64,000 nucleotides of DNA from Bartonella bilalgolemi (GCF_023500045.1 NZ_JAMCOF010000001.1:61226-125225), one strand, 5' to 3'; shown: positions 50,881-59,415, numbered from the stretch's first letter. Translations and numbers: made by a program. The notes: a model not told the origin generated them from the sequence alone.

Positions 50881-51158
50881 GTATGGTTATTCTTTATTGG
50901 GGACTTTATCTTTCACAGCTTTTTTTAAGTTTGGCAATGATTCTAGCATTTTTTCGATTGATTCGTGGTCCAAGAGCACAAGATCGAATTGTTGGTTTGG
51001 ATGCTCTTTATATGACAGCTATCCTTTTATTTCTGACGTTTGATATTCGCTCAGGGACAACTATTTATTTTGAAGCTGCTCTTATTATTAGCCTTTTAGG
51101 TCCTATATCAAGTATCGCTTTGGCAAAATTTTTAATGCGTGGAGAAATTATTGAATGA
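50877..51158 (+). CDS. Mrp antiporter subunit F
   Basis: This 93 aa protein has three membrane segments and the MrpF motif RLIRGPRAQDRIVGLDAL. It overlaps E and G by four bases each. Confidence 0.92.
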   Translation: MSMVILYWGLYLSQLFLSLAMILAFFRLIRGPRAQDRIVGLDALYMTAILLFLTFDIRSGTTIYFEAALIISLLGPISSIALAKFLMRGEIIE

Positions 51159-51517
51159 AGGATGATATTTCACTTTGGAGTGCTATTATAATTAGCATTT
51201 TTTTAATACTGGGATCTAGTCTTACTCTCATTGGAACGATAGGACTTGTACGTTTTTCCAATTTTTATGAACGTTTGCATACATCTTCATTGAGTACAAG
51301 TTGGGGAGGGAGTAGTATTATTATTGCTTCCTTTTTTTATTCAATGCTTGTGGATCATAAATTTGTTGTTCACGAGATATTGTTGATAATTTTTTTGTTT
51401 ATGACAACACCAATAACTTCTATGTTGTTGTCACAAACAGCATCTTATCGAAATCAATCAGAGGATTCTTTAAAGAAACCACTTTCTCTTTTATTTCATA
51501 AAAAGAAAAAATCATAA
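51155..51517 (+). CDS. Mrp antiporter subunit G
   Basis: This 120 aa protein has three membrane segments with the MrpG phrases TLIGTIGLVRFSNFYERLHT and MTTPITSMLLSQTA. It closes the six-gene operon. The intact set implies a working Na+ or K+/H+ antiporter for pH and ion homeostasis. Confidence 0.92.
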   Translation: MKDDISLWSAIIISIFLILGSSLTLIGTIGLVRFSNFYERLHTSSLSTSWGGSSIIIASFFYSMLVDHKFVVHEILLIIFLFMTTPITSMLLSQTASYRNQSEDSLKKPLSLLFHKKKKS

Positions 51518-51556
51518 AATTTAAAATAATGTAAAACTAATTGATAAAAGCTTATT

Positions 51557-51922
51557 TTATTGCTTATCTTCTATTGTACAAAAAATAGGTTTCTTTTCTT
51601 CTGGATCATTGATAAGGTCAAAAAGTGTAACTCCATTTTTAGATTCCCACCAAATATACTGAGCTCCTGCATATTTTGATCCTGAAGCAGCGATAACATT
51701 TGCTCCGATAATGCGCTCGCCTTTCCATTTAAAATCGACTAACGAAATATTATCAGCATTAAGATAAGTTGCTTCAACTTTTTCTTTATTTGTTCCAGTA
51801 TCACATTGATAAACAACATTTTTTATCATAGGTTCCGGAACATCTGGTACATTGATTACCAAAGAGCCAGCGAAGGCAGTAATTGGGTTGAACAATAATA
51901 AACTTAAGTAGAGTTTTTTCAT
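51557..51922 (-). CDS. MliC-like C-type lysozyme inhibitor
   Basis: This 121 aa protein has a clean signal peptide (MKKLYLSLLLFNPITAFAG) without a lipobox cysteine, so it should be periplasmic or secreted. The mature part fits the MliC/PliC family: an early VYQCD strand, a YLNADNISLV strand, and the diagnostic ASGSKYAGAQYIWWESK, where the family's ASG(A/S)(K/R)Y motif inserts in the lysozyme active site. A late Cys in FCTIED can pair with the early one. Protection from host lysozyme is inferred. It begins 45 bases after the tRNA-Arg gene on the same strand. Confidence 0.78.
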   Translation of the reverse strand: MKKLYLSLLLFNPITAFAGSLVINVPDVPEPMIKNVVYQCDTGTNKEKVEATYLNADNISLVDFKWKGERIIGANVIAASGSKYAGAQYIWWESKNGVTLFDLINDPEEKKPIFCTIEDKQ

Positions 51923-51966
51923 AATGTTTCCTTAATTATTCAAAGTAATAATTGTAGTTTAAGGAG

Positions 51967-52275
51967 TGGTGTCTACGGCAGGATTCGAACCTACGACCCC
52001 AGGATTCATACCACTTCGATTTTCATCGCCAGCTTTATCAGAAAAACTGTTTGTGGTCTGGACTGTCTCTTCACCTTAAAGTTTATGCTTTTTAGGTGCT
52101 GCCCGTTCAGTCTCTACACTTTTCTCTTTGATTTAAAAAGAGACTTAGCTCGGGATTGACATACAAATTCTTGTGAAGTTTTCCCCGAATTTGAGCAGAT
52201 TCACTTTTAGAATTTCTTCTGAAAGTGCCCAATTTTTTAGGAATCCTGTGCTCTATCCTACTGAGCTACGCAGAC
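51967..52275 (-). tRNA. tRNA-Arg(CCU) interrupted by a group I intron
   Basis: Two exons on the minus strand make a complete tRNA. The 5' exon (52275-52239, 37 nt) begins GTCTGCGTAGCTCAG and ends in the anticodon CCT. The 3' exon (52006-51967, 40 nt) begins AATCCTG and ends GTAGACACCA with an encoded CCA. Joined, they give the anticodon arm CAGGA-TTCCTAA-TCCTG, a 7-bp acceptor stem with one G-U pair, a normal T arm (GTAGG-TTCGAAT-CCTGC) and D arm, 77 nt in all. It is a rare arginine tRNA reading AGG. Ordinary tRNA finders would probably miss it because of the 232-nt insertion. Confidence 0.93.
52007..52238 (-). other. group I self-splicing intron in tRNA-Arg(CCU)
   Basis: The 232-nt insert follows the anticodon exactly. 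The 5' exon ends in U and the intron ends in G (52007), the group I boundary rule. An internal guide GGG near the 5' end can pair with the exon's CCU with a terminal G-U. Core elements in order on the minus strand are the R segment GACTGAACGGGC (52112-52101), a P8 stem CACCT/AGGTG (52098-52094 and 52076-52072) and the S segment GAGACAGTCC (52069-52060). GACT and AGTC of R and S form P7. No homing endonuclease is encoded. A related intron at this tRNA is known from Agrobacterium. Confidence 0.9.
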
Positions 52276-52334
52276 CCAATCACATTAATTTTATAGCGAA
52301 AACGTTAAGGTTAATCAATCATTATAAATATTTA

Positions 52335-52745
52335 TTAATGTGTTTTCATTAATTTTTGTTTTAAAAAATTTAGAATGACATTCGGTGTAATATGTTTTGC
52401 AATAAATAATTGACGGAGTTTGCATGTTAGGATGATAGTTAGACTATTTTCTGAAATTTTCTTATCTTGTGCTATAAAAGTCATTAACATTTCAGTATCT
52501 GGAATATCCTGTAATTTTATAGATAAACCAAATGTGTTTTAATACGTTGTGCTGTAAGACTGATTAAATTCAGTTGAGCAGAAAATTGATGGGCCAAAAT
52601 TATTCCAATAGCTAAACTTCAACCATGGATTAAGCGGTCTGAATTGTAAGAAGTTGCTGTTTTAAGCACATGTCCAAATGTGTTGTCAAGATTTAGCGAA
52701 GTGTGTGCTCCAGTTTCATATATTTTTTTGTGCAAGGAGCATTGT
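52335..52745 (-). pseudogene. aroB: 3-dehydroquinate synthase remnant (C-terminal part)
   Basis: Minus-strand reading gives AroB sequence in two frames. A metal-site region LNLDNTFGHVLKTATSYNSD (about 52703-52640) leads to RLIHG, a stop, and SLAIGIILAHQFSAQLNL. An unbroken C-terminus follows, containing LSIKLQDIPD, MTFIAQDKKISENSLTIIL and FIAKHITPNVILNFL, ending at TAA 52335-52337. The conserved LGHTFGHA has become LDNTFGHV. The N-terminal 60% of the gene is missing: the sequence passes straight from aroK remnant into the middle of aroB. The left boundary is exact, the right one approximate. Confidence 0.8.
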
Positions 52746-53160
52746 GCGGATCGTATAATATTTTGTGCTCTTCTACGTTCCCTGTGATTGTTAATCATTA
52801 AGTTTGCTTTTAAATGGATAGGGTAGTGTTGTTCTATGAATTCTTGATGATTTTTTTAAGTCTTTTTTTGAAGTAATAGTTCGAGTGGGATACTTTAAAA
52901 CACATTCAATGAGAATATTAAGATCTGTTTTGAGCCATATATATATCTCGTTTTAATATATGGTTTTGGTATATAAGCTCCTCTGCTTGTTGCTAAAATG
53001 AGAGAAATTTTTAAAGGATATTTAAATGATGCTTTGCTCAAGAGTGTGAAACTCTATTTTATTAGCATCATAAAAAAGTAAATTACGCATGATGACAACA
53101 TGTTTTTCAATGACTGATTTTTCTGCGCCCATGAGACAAACGAATATGAGTGTTCATCGG
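52746..53160 (-). pseudogene. aroK: shikimate kinase remnant
   Basis: The minus strand shows AroK pieces in order. The Walker A region reads TLIFVCLMGAEKSVIEK (about 53155-53105), with the P-loop GxGKS glycine changed to Glu. A degraded ILATSRGAYI comes next, then LKTDLNILIECVLKYPTRTI (about 52940-52880), and finally FIEQHYPIHLKANLMINNHR (about 52835-52775) in another frame. Stops and frameshifts separate them and a central part is deleted. It is followed directly by the aroB remnant, so the aroK-aroB operon has collapsed into about 0.8 kb. Confidence 0.78.
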
Positions 53161-53324
53161 TTAATATAAAGTAACAGTTGATTTTTTATTTGTGTTGTGA
53201 GGATATTTTTAGAATAATTATTATTTATGATTTTATTTTGATATCTATCTATCTTAAAGTCAATACCTGTTAATCTTTATCAGATATGATAGAAAATTAA
53301 GATTTTTTTAGAATAGTTTGTTTC

Positions 53325-53486
53325 ATGCCAACATTAACCCGATTTTTAATAATATTTTCCATTTTAATTATTATTCTTTTTAGCATTATGATCGCACTTG
53401 TAGTTTATGTTCAACCAGTGATGGTTGATATAAACCTTGATGTGCCTTTAGATTTATTAAAGGAATCTTCGAAAGAAAATACATGA
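53325..53486 (+). CDS. small single-pass membrane protein upstream of xerD
   Basis: A 53-codon gene starts at ATG 53325 and its TGA overlaps the xerD ATG (ATGA, 53483-53486), strong evidence for translation. The product begins MPTLTRFLIIFSILIII, has one long membrane segment (about residues 6-30), then VYVQPVMVDINLDVPLDLL and a short charged tail. Rhizobiales relatives carry a similar small membrane protein between aroK and xerD. Function is unknown. It is easily missed because of its size. Confidence 0.65.
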   Translation: MPTLTRFLIIFSILIIILFSIMIALVVYVQPVMVDINLDVPLDLLKESSKENT

Positions 53487-54421
53487 AAAATAATGCTGTC
53501 ATAGATCGTTTTCTTGAAATGATGAGTGCGGAACGAGGAGCTTCTGTTCGTACACTTTTAGCTTATCAACATGATTTACAATGGGCACAAAATAAATTAT
53601 CTTCGCGCTCTATTTCATTTTTTTCGGCGCAAAGAGAAGATTTAATCAATCTTTTATCGCTCATGCAGATCGCTGGTTGCGCTGCAACTTCACAAGCACG
53701 TCGGTTATCCACTTTACGTCAATTTTTTCAATTTCTTTATGCTGAAGGATTAAGAGAAGATGATCCTTCTAGCGATATTGATTCACCGCGCCAAGGGCGC
53801 CCTTTGCCGAAAATTATCAGTGAAGATGCGGTGACAAAATTACTTGATTTTGCACAGTTGGAGACAGATCAAGCGGAGTATGGATCGCAGGATTATTACC
53901 GTGCTTTGCGTCTTCAGGTGTTGCTTGAAATGCTTTATGCGACAGGATTACGTATCAGTGAGCTAGTCAGTCTTCCGGTTCAAGCTGTACGAAGAAAAGA
54001 GCAATTTATTTTGGTTCGCGGTAAAGGTGAAAAAGAGCGAGTGGTACTTGTATCAGAGAAGGCACGTCAAATTCTGTCGCAATGGTTAATTTTGCGTGAT
54101 CAGGGAAAAGATGCAACAAGTTTTTACCTTTTTCCTGCTCGTTCATCGACCGGATATATTGCACGCCAATTTGTTGCTCGAGGATTAAAAGATCTCGCTA
54201 AAAGAGCAGGAATACAAAGTGAAAACTTTTCTCCTCATGTGTTGCGCCATGCTTTTGCAAGCCATCTGTTGCAAAATGGTGCTGATTTGCGTGCGGTTCA
54301 ACATTTATTAGGTCACTGTGACATTTCTACAACTCAAATTTATACACATGTATTAGAAGCTAGGCTGCATCGTTTGGTTAATGAACATCATCCGCTTATT
54401 GATCAGTGTAAGAGTGGGTAA
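53483..54421 (+). CDS. xerD: site-specific tyrosine recombinase XerD
   Basis: XerD with XerC resolves chromosome dimers at dif under FtsK control. The 312 aa protein has the SAM-like N-terminal domain (FLEMMSAERGASVRTLLAYQ) and the catalytic domain with the nucleophile set: Arg in TGLRISELVSLP, Lys in VRGKGEKERVV, His-x-x-Arg in HVLRHAFASHLLQNGADLRA, the GH pair in LLGHCDISTTQIYTHV and its Tyr. It is complete and not linked to an integrated element, so a housekeeping Xer recombinase rather than a phage integrase. Confidence 0.9.
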   Translation: MKNNAVIDRFLEMMSAERGASVRTLLAYQHDLQWAQNKLSSRSISFFSAQREDLINLLSLMQIAGCAATSQARRLSTLRQFFQFLYAEGLREDDPSSDIDSPRQGRPLPKIISEDAVTKLLDFAQLETDQAEYGSQDYYRALRLQVLLEMLYATGLRISELVSLPVQAVRRKEQFILVRGKGEKERVVLVSEKARQILSQWLILRDQGKDATSFYLFPARSSTGYIARQFVARGLKDLAKRAGIQSENFSPHVLRHAFASHLLQNGADLRAVQHLLGHCDISTTQIYTHVLEARLHRLVNEHHPLIDQCKSG

Positions 54422-54497
54422 AGAAAAGATTATCTTTTGGAAAATACTTTAAAAATAAATTATAAGTGTATAAATTATACAAAATAAGTTGGAAGCA

Positions 54498-55454
54498 ATG
54501 TATAATTATCTTGATTTTGAAAAACCAGTTGCTGATCTTGATCTGCAAATTCTTGAATTAAAGAAAATCGCTCAGGAAAAGGATAGCCTTAATATGAGTG
54601 ATGAGATTGCGCGTCTTGAAATGCGTTCTCAAACAGCTTTGAGAGATCTCTATAAAAAATTATCACCGTGGCAAAAAACACAGGTAGCTCGTCATCCTGA
54701 TCGACCTCATTTTATGGATTATTCAGCGCAATTGTTGACTGATGTTACGCCTTTGGCAGGTGATCGTAAATTCGCTGAAGATGCAGCTATTCAAGCTGGT
54801 TTTGCACGCTTTAAAGGTGAAGCAATTGCTTATATAGGTCAAGAAAAAGGTTATGATACGCAAACCCGTTTGCACTATAATTTTGGTTCTGCACGTCCAG
54901 AAGGATACCGCAAAGCTGCGCGTATTATGGAAATGGCTGATCGTTTTCAATTACCATTACTGACTTTTGTTGATACGGCGGGTGCTTATCCTGGAGTGAG
55001 TGCTGAAGAACGTGGACAGGCAGAGGCGATTGCTCAATCAACAGCTGCAACTTTACGCTTACAGGTTCCTGTTGTTTCTGTTATTATTGGAGAAGGAGGT
55101 TCTGGGGGGGCGATAGCAATTGCTGCAGCCAATAAAGTTTATATGTTGGAGCATTCGATTTATTCGGTTATTTCACCAGAAGGTGCGGCTTCTATTTTAT
55201 GGCGTGATTCAGCTCGTGCAAAGGATGCTGCAACGAATATGCGCATTACTGCTCAAGATCTTTATAAGTTACAGATTATTGATGGTATTATTCCTGAGCC
55301 TTTGGGAGGAGCGCATCGGGGAAAAGAAATTGTAATTGAAGCAACAGGTAATATGATTTCAGATGCTTTAAAGTCTATGGCTGGGAAAGATGGAGAAACT
55401 ATTAAAAAAGAGCGTTGGGAAAAATATCTTCAAATTGGTCGTTCTTTGAGTTGA
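54498..55454 (+). CDS. accA: acetyl-CoA carboxylase carboxyltransferase subunit alpha
   Basis: AccA with AccD transfers the carboxyl group from biotin to acetyl-CoA, the committed step of fatty acid synthesis. ATG 54498 gives 318 aa, the usual length; a TTG at 54489 in frame adds three residues. Motifs include the N-terminal YLDFEKPVADLDLQILELK, RPEGYRKAARIMEMA, the oxyanion region FVDTAGAYPGVSAEERGQAE and GEGGSGGAIAIAAAN. It follows xerD, as in other Rhizobiales. Confidence 0.95.
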   Translation: MYNYLDFEKPVADLDLQILELKKIAQEKDSLNMSDEIARLEMRSQTALRDLYKKLSPWQKTQVARHPDRPHFMDYSAQLLTDVTPLAGDRKFAEDAAIQAGFARFKGEAIAYIGQEKGYDTQTRLHYNFGSARPEGYRKAARIMEMADRFQLPLLTFVDTAGAYPGVSAEERGQAEAIAQSTAATLRLQVPVVSVIIGEGGSGGAIAIAAANKVYMLEHSIYSVISPEGAASILWRDSARAKDAATNMRITAQDLYKLQIIDGIIPEPLGGAHRGKEIVIEATGNMISDALKSMAGKDGETIKKERWEKYLQIGRSLS

Positions 55455-55483
55455 TATATTTACTGTCGGAGACTTTTTATTCA

Positions 55484-56233
55484 ATGAAATTAAATAAATT
55501 GTTTTCAGCCGTACTTTTTATTGTAACTGGAATGTTGATGGCATGTCAGGAGAGATTACCTACTTCTTTTAAAGCTAAAATTGAACAGTCGTTGCCTCGA
55601 GAAATTCTCGATAAAATGGTGATGCATGATATTGATCAATATGCACCAATTATGATGCGATTTTTTAAGGAAGATAATATTGCTGAAATTTGGAAGCAAA
55701 ATCGTTCAGGAGTATTCGTTCTTGTTGTAAGTTATGACATTTGCAAATGGTCAGGCCAGCTTGGGCCTAAATATCGAGAAGGCGATTTTCAAGCCCCAGA
55801 AGGTTTTTATACCGTTCAGGAAAATCAAATGAACCCTTATTCAAAGTATTATCTTTCTTTTAATATAGGTTTTCCTAATCTTTATGATCAGATTCATGGT
55901 CGTACAGGAAGTTATCTTATGGTTCATGGAGCCTGTACTTCTGTAGGCTGTTATTCAATGAATGACAGGAATATGGCTCAAATCTATGCCTTTGCGCGAG
56001 ATGCTTTTAGAGGTGGGCAAAAAGAATTTCAGTTACATGCTTTTCCCTTTCGTATGACCGATGTTAATATGCAACGCCATCATATGAGTCCTCATTATGA
56101 ATTCTGGATGATGCTCAAAGAAGGCTATGATTTTTTTGAAACAAATCGTAAACCTCCCAAAATTACTATTTATGATAAACGTTATGTTTTTGATCATTTT
56201 ATTGATGAAACTTCAGTTGCTGTAGCTTTATAA
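55484..56233 (+). CDS. YkuD/L,D-transpeptidase-like lipoprotein
   Basis: ATG 55484 starts a 249 aa protein with a lipoprotein-type signal (hydrophobic stretch then LMAC lipobox near residue 20). The C-terminal half has the YkuD catalytic motif: SYLMVHGACTSVGCYSMND, with the His and the Cys of the family's HGxxx(S)xGC. The family includes peptidoglycan L,D-transpeptidases and the ErfK/YafK group. YafK-like proteins can release Braun-type lipoprotein from peptidoglycan. The exact activity is unresolved. Frame sequence upstream to 55415 overlaps accA and is not taken as coding. Confidence 0.78.
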   Translation: MKLNKLFSAVLFIVTGMLMACQERLPTSFKAKIEQSLPREILDKMVMHDIDQYAPIMMRFFKEDNIAEIWKQNRSGVFVLVVSYDICKWSGQLGPKYREGDFQAPEGFYTVQENQMNPYSKYYLSFNIGFPNLYDQIHGRTGSYLMVHGACTSVGCYSMNDRNMAQIYAFARDAFRGGQKEFQLHAFPFRMTDVNMQRHHMSPHYEFWMMLKEGYDFFETNRKPPKITIYDKRYVFDHFIDETSVAVAL

Positions 56234-56329
56234 GGATGAGCTATATTGAGAATGTACGATCCTTCAGTTATAAGAGTGATATAAAGTAAATTGTATGTGA
56301 GTAGTTGATTTTTTGATGTGCAAAGGGGA

Positions 56330-57391
56330 TTAAAATTTTACTCCTGGAATAACTAAAGGATTATCTAAAATAGCAGTTTTGTCTGGAGTATCTATTGCTG
56401 GTTTATTTAAACAAGCATCAAACAGTTTTTGTATTGCCTCTTTTTCAACACTATGAGTAATGATGACAAAGCGAGTCTTTGTGATGCCTTTTGGCCATGC
56501 TGGAAGTCTTATTGGTGGATGAAAAAATGTTTGTACTCCATGAAGAATAAGTGGACTATGCGGATTATCTTGCAATGCGATAATGGCTTTTACACGGAGT
56601 AATTTTTCACCATAAAGATCTTTTAAGAGATTTAGAAAAATTTTTAACGTAGCAGGATAAAGTGGTTCATTACAGTCTAATGAAAAAGCGCGAAAATTTT
56701 GATAATGAGAATGATCATGTGAGACAGTGGGGAGCCATTTTTTTAGCTCTATGTTACCTTCTCTTTTATTCCAAATTATTTTATTTATTAATTCATGTGG
56801 GCTGCATTGGTCAGAATGGGAAGTGATGATTTGCGCTGTGGGATTAAGAGCCTTGAGTTTGTTGGTAAGAAAATCTAGGGGAATTGTATGGTCAGTAAGA
56901 TCGGTTTTTGTAAGAATAATTTTGTCAGCAAAAGCCAGTTGTTTTTGTATTTCAGGATGAGATTCGAGAATGGGAGGAGAGTTTAATACATCAAATGTTG
57001 TAATAACAGCATCAATATCTAATGCTTGAGTTAAGATAGGATGGCTTAGAAGAATTTGTAAGATAGGGGCAGGATCAGCTAAACCTGTTGTTTCAATTAT
57101 AATGCGATTCAATTTTTTGAGATATTTTGTTTGAGTGTAATCAATTAAATCAACTAATGTATCGACTAAATCGCTGCGCAAATTGCAGCATAAACAACCA
57201 TTTGTTAATTCAATAATTCCTTCTGTTGCTTTTTCAACAAGAAGATGGTCAATGTTTACTTCACCGAATTCGTTAACGATAACAGCACTGTTAGCTAAGA
57301 GAGGATCTCGCAGCAAATAATTAAGCAAAGTTGTTTTACCAGAACCTAAAAAACCGGTAATAAGAGTGACAGGAATACGTGTTGTTTGCAT
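56330..57391 (-). CDS. CobW/COG0523-family GTP-binding metallochaperone
   Basis: This 353 aa G3E GTPase has P-loop GFLGSGKTTLL (about residues 13-23), the metal-binding GCLCCNL (CxCC, about 65-71), IIETTGLADPAPIL, and the TKTD nucleotide motif. The CobW C-terminal domain begins around FRAFSLDCNEPLYP. Members insert zinc or cobalt into client proteins or act in metal sensing. No cobalamin genes are nearby, so a zinc role is more likely than cobalt; this is inference. A HDHSHYQ histidine cluster near residue 230 may bind metal. Confidence 0.85.
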   Translation of the reverse strand: MQTTRIPVTLITGFLGSGKTTLLNYLLRDPLLANSAVIVNEFGEVNIDHLLVEKATEGIIELTNGCLCCNLRSDLVDTLVDLIDYTQTKYLKKLNRIIIETTGLADPAPILQILLSHPILTQALDIDAVITTFDVLNSPPILESHPEIQKQLAFADKIILTKTDLTDHTIPLDFLTNKLKALNPTAQIITSHSDQCSPHELINKIIWNKREGNIELKKWLPTVSHDHSHYQNFRAFSLDCNEPLYPATLKIFLNLLKDLYGEKLLRVKAIIALQDNPHSPLILHGVQTFFHPPIRLPAWPKGITKTRFVIITHSVEKEAIQKLFDACLNKPAIDTPDKTAILDNPLVIPGVKF

Positions 57392-57399
57392 TTGAAATA

Positions 57400-58503
57400 T
57401 TAAATGTGATTAACTGCTTTTGTCATATAGTGATAGGGAGGTCGTTTATGTGGAATGGGAATTTCTCGTACTATTTTTCCATTGATTTTCAATGTTTTCG
57501 GCGCGCTAATGAGCTTTACTTGCAAAGGAAGAATAAAAGGAGGTAAAGCAGTGATTAAAGGCGAGGTGAGAATAATATTTCCTTTTTCATCATAAGAATC
57601 TAAACGCATTTTTATAGCTTCAGGTGTACATATTTGTTGTCTCATATCGGTTATTTGTGACATTTTTATACCATAAGGTTCTAATGTTGCTAATGTTGAT
57701 TGAGGAGACCCTTTATCTGAAAATCCTGCATTGAGCAATTGTGCTGCTTTTTCTTCTCTTTTATTGATACTGTCTGATCCCAAAATAACAACGATAATTG
57801 TTCGCTTATTTCTGGTTGCTGAAGCGACAAGATTGAAACCGGAAGAACAAATAAATCCTGTTTTCATGCCATCTATGCCATCAAAACGACCAATAAGATT
57901 ATTTGAATTAGATTGAATTTTTTGTCCATTGCCAAAATCAATGGCTGGAATAGAAAAATAATGAGTATATTGAGGAAATTCTCGACGGATTTGAACCGCT
58001 AAAAGAGCAATATCCCGTGCTGTGGAGTAATTATTTGGATTTGGCAATCCACTTGTATTTGTAAAATTGGTTCCAAACATACCTAGACGTTGAGCTTCTG
58101 CATTCATTTGTTTTACAAAAGCTTCTTGTGAACCTGAAATAGCTTCACTTATAGCAATAGCTAAATCATTTGTAGATTTAACCAAAGTAATTTTTAAAGC
58201 CGTATCAAGTGTAAGAACAGAACCAGCTTTATAACCTGAATTGATGGCAGGCGCTTGCGCTGCATTTTTGCTTATGGTGATATGCTTGTGGGGTGAAATT
58301 TTTCCTGTACTCATAGCTCGGAAAATAACATAAGTCATCATTAATTTTGTTAAAGAAGCAGGATACCAACGTTCAAAAGCTTGATTATGCTTTAATATTC
58401 GTCCAGTTGTAGCGTCAACAGAGATGAAAGGATGGGCTAGAGTTAGAGAGCTTATTATACTTAGAATGAAAGAGAAAAAAAGTGTGTGGAAGAGTTGGCG
58501 CAT
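57400..58503 (-). CDS. D-alanyl-D-alanine carboxypeptidase (penicillin-binding protein, S11 family)
   Basis: This low-molecular-weight PBP trims the terminal D-Ala of peptidoglycan stem peptides in the periplasm. The 367 aa protein has a signal peptide (residues 1-23, ending LTLA). The three active-site motifs are S-x-x-K in PASLTKLMM (about 51-59), S-x-N in KSTND, and K-T-G in DGMKTGFICSSGFNLVAS. A short C-terminal beta domain follows. It most resembles DacA/DacC/DacF; which paralogue is not clear. It lies nine bases from the CobW gene and may be expressed with it. Confidence 0.9.
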   Translation of the reverse strand: MRQLFHTLFFSFILSIISSLTLAHPFISVDATTGRILKHNQAFERWYPASLTKLMMTYVIFRAMSTGKISPHKHITISKNAAQAPAINSGYKAGSVLTLDTALKITLVKSTNDLAIAISEAISGSQEAFVKQMNAEAQRLGMFGTNFTNTSGLPNPNNYSTARDIALLAVQIRREFPQYTHYFSIPAIDFGNGQKIQSNSNNLIGRFDGIDGMKTGFICSSGFNLVASATRNKRTIIVVILGSDSINKREEKAAQLLNAGFSDKGSPQSTLATLEPYGIKMSQITDMRQQICTPEAIKMRLDSYDEKGNIILTSPLITALPPFILPLQVKLISAPKTLKINGKIVREIPIPHKRPPYHYMTKAVNHI

Positions 58504-58599
58504 AAAGTAAATTCCCCCATTATTTTTAGATTTAAGTAATCCAGCACTGTTTTAATTTTATTATAAAGATTTTTGTATATACATAAAGAGGATGAATAT

Positions 58600-59415
58600 T
58601 TAATCACGCACAGGTCCTTTCCAATTATGACCAAGTGTTTGAAGTCTTTTAACTGCAGAAGGTGGCATAGGGGGAGGATTGGGATCTTGAGCAGCTAATA
58701 GAAGTAACTCATCACAAGCTTTTTCTGTTTTTTGAATGAGTTGGTCCCAAAAATCACGTTTATTTAAGCCGGCTTTAATAGGCGGAAGAATACGGACACG
58801 AATTGTTCCTGGATAGCGACGAAAATTATTACGTGGCCAATATAAACCAGCATTGTGGGCAATGGGTACAACTTGAAGTTTAAGTTCATTGTAAAGAGCA
58901 GTAATTCCTGGTTTATAATCTGGATCTTGACCAGGTTGTTTACGCGTCCCTTCGGGAAAAATGAGGATTTCACGCCCTTGCTTCGCTTTTTGTTTTGCAT
59001 TGTGTAAAATAATTTTAAGAGCTTTAATAGGACTTGTCCGGTTAATCGGAATGATTTGTGTTTTTGCCATGTACCAACCGAAGAAGGGAATCCACATTAA
59101 TTCACGTTTGATAATGAGAGCGGGATCATTAAAGTAGGGAACAAGGCTAAAAGTTTCCCATGCGGATTGATGTTTTGGAGCAATGATGTAAGCCCCACTC
59201 GGGAGGTTTTCTATGCCTTCAATTTCATAGTTTGTTCCAGCAATGTGTTTTTGTAAAAACAATGTAATACGCGCCCATATTTTAGGTACAATCCATGCTT
59301 GCTTGCGCGGCATTAAAAAATAAAAAGGTGCGTAAAGAATCATCTGTACAAAGGTTGTTATGTAAAAAACGAATGTAAAAAGAAGAGAGCGAAAGATAAG
59401 CACTACATTTCCCAT
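58600..59415 (-). CDS. plsC: 1-acyl-sn-glycerol-3-phosphate acyltransferase
   Basis: PlsC acylates lysophosphatidic acid to phosphatidic acid at the inner membrane. The 271 aa protein has an N-terminal membrane segment. The acyltransferase motif I is APKHQSAWETF (H-x4-E in place of the commoner H-x4-D), and motif III is LIFPEGTRKQPG. Glu in motif I is common in alphaproteobacterial members. The Pro-rich C-terminus (DPNPPPMPPSAV) is unremarkable. Other acyltransferases such as ornithine-lipid enzymes are less likely from motif spacing. Confidence 0.85.
   Translation of the reverse strand: MGNVVLIFRSLLFTFVFYITTFVQMILYAPFYFLMPRKQAWIVPKIWARITLFLQKHIAGTNYEIEGIENLPSGAYIIAPKHQSAWETFSLVPYFNDPALIIKRELMWIPFFGWYMAKTQIIPINRTSPIKALKIILHNAKQKAKQGREILIFPEGTRKQPGQDPDYKPGITALYNELKLQVVPIAHNAGLYWPRNNFRRYPGTIRVRILPPIKAGLNKRDFWDQLIQKTEKACDELLLLAAQDPNPPPMPPSAVKRLQTLGHNWKGPVRD

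Noticed and set aside
51967..52275. Two separate tRNA fragments or a tRNA pseudogene broken by an insertion
   Set aside because: The exons join precisely into a complete tRNA, and the insert obeys group I boundary rules with core pairing, which chance insertion would not give.
53483..54421. Possible phage or island integrase
   Set aside because: It is a full XerD with housekeeping neighbours (accA) and no attachment repeats or mobile genes. The nearby tRNA-Arg interruption is a group I intron, not an att site.
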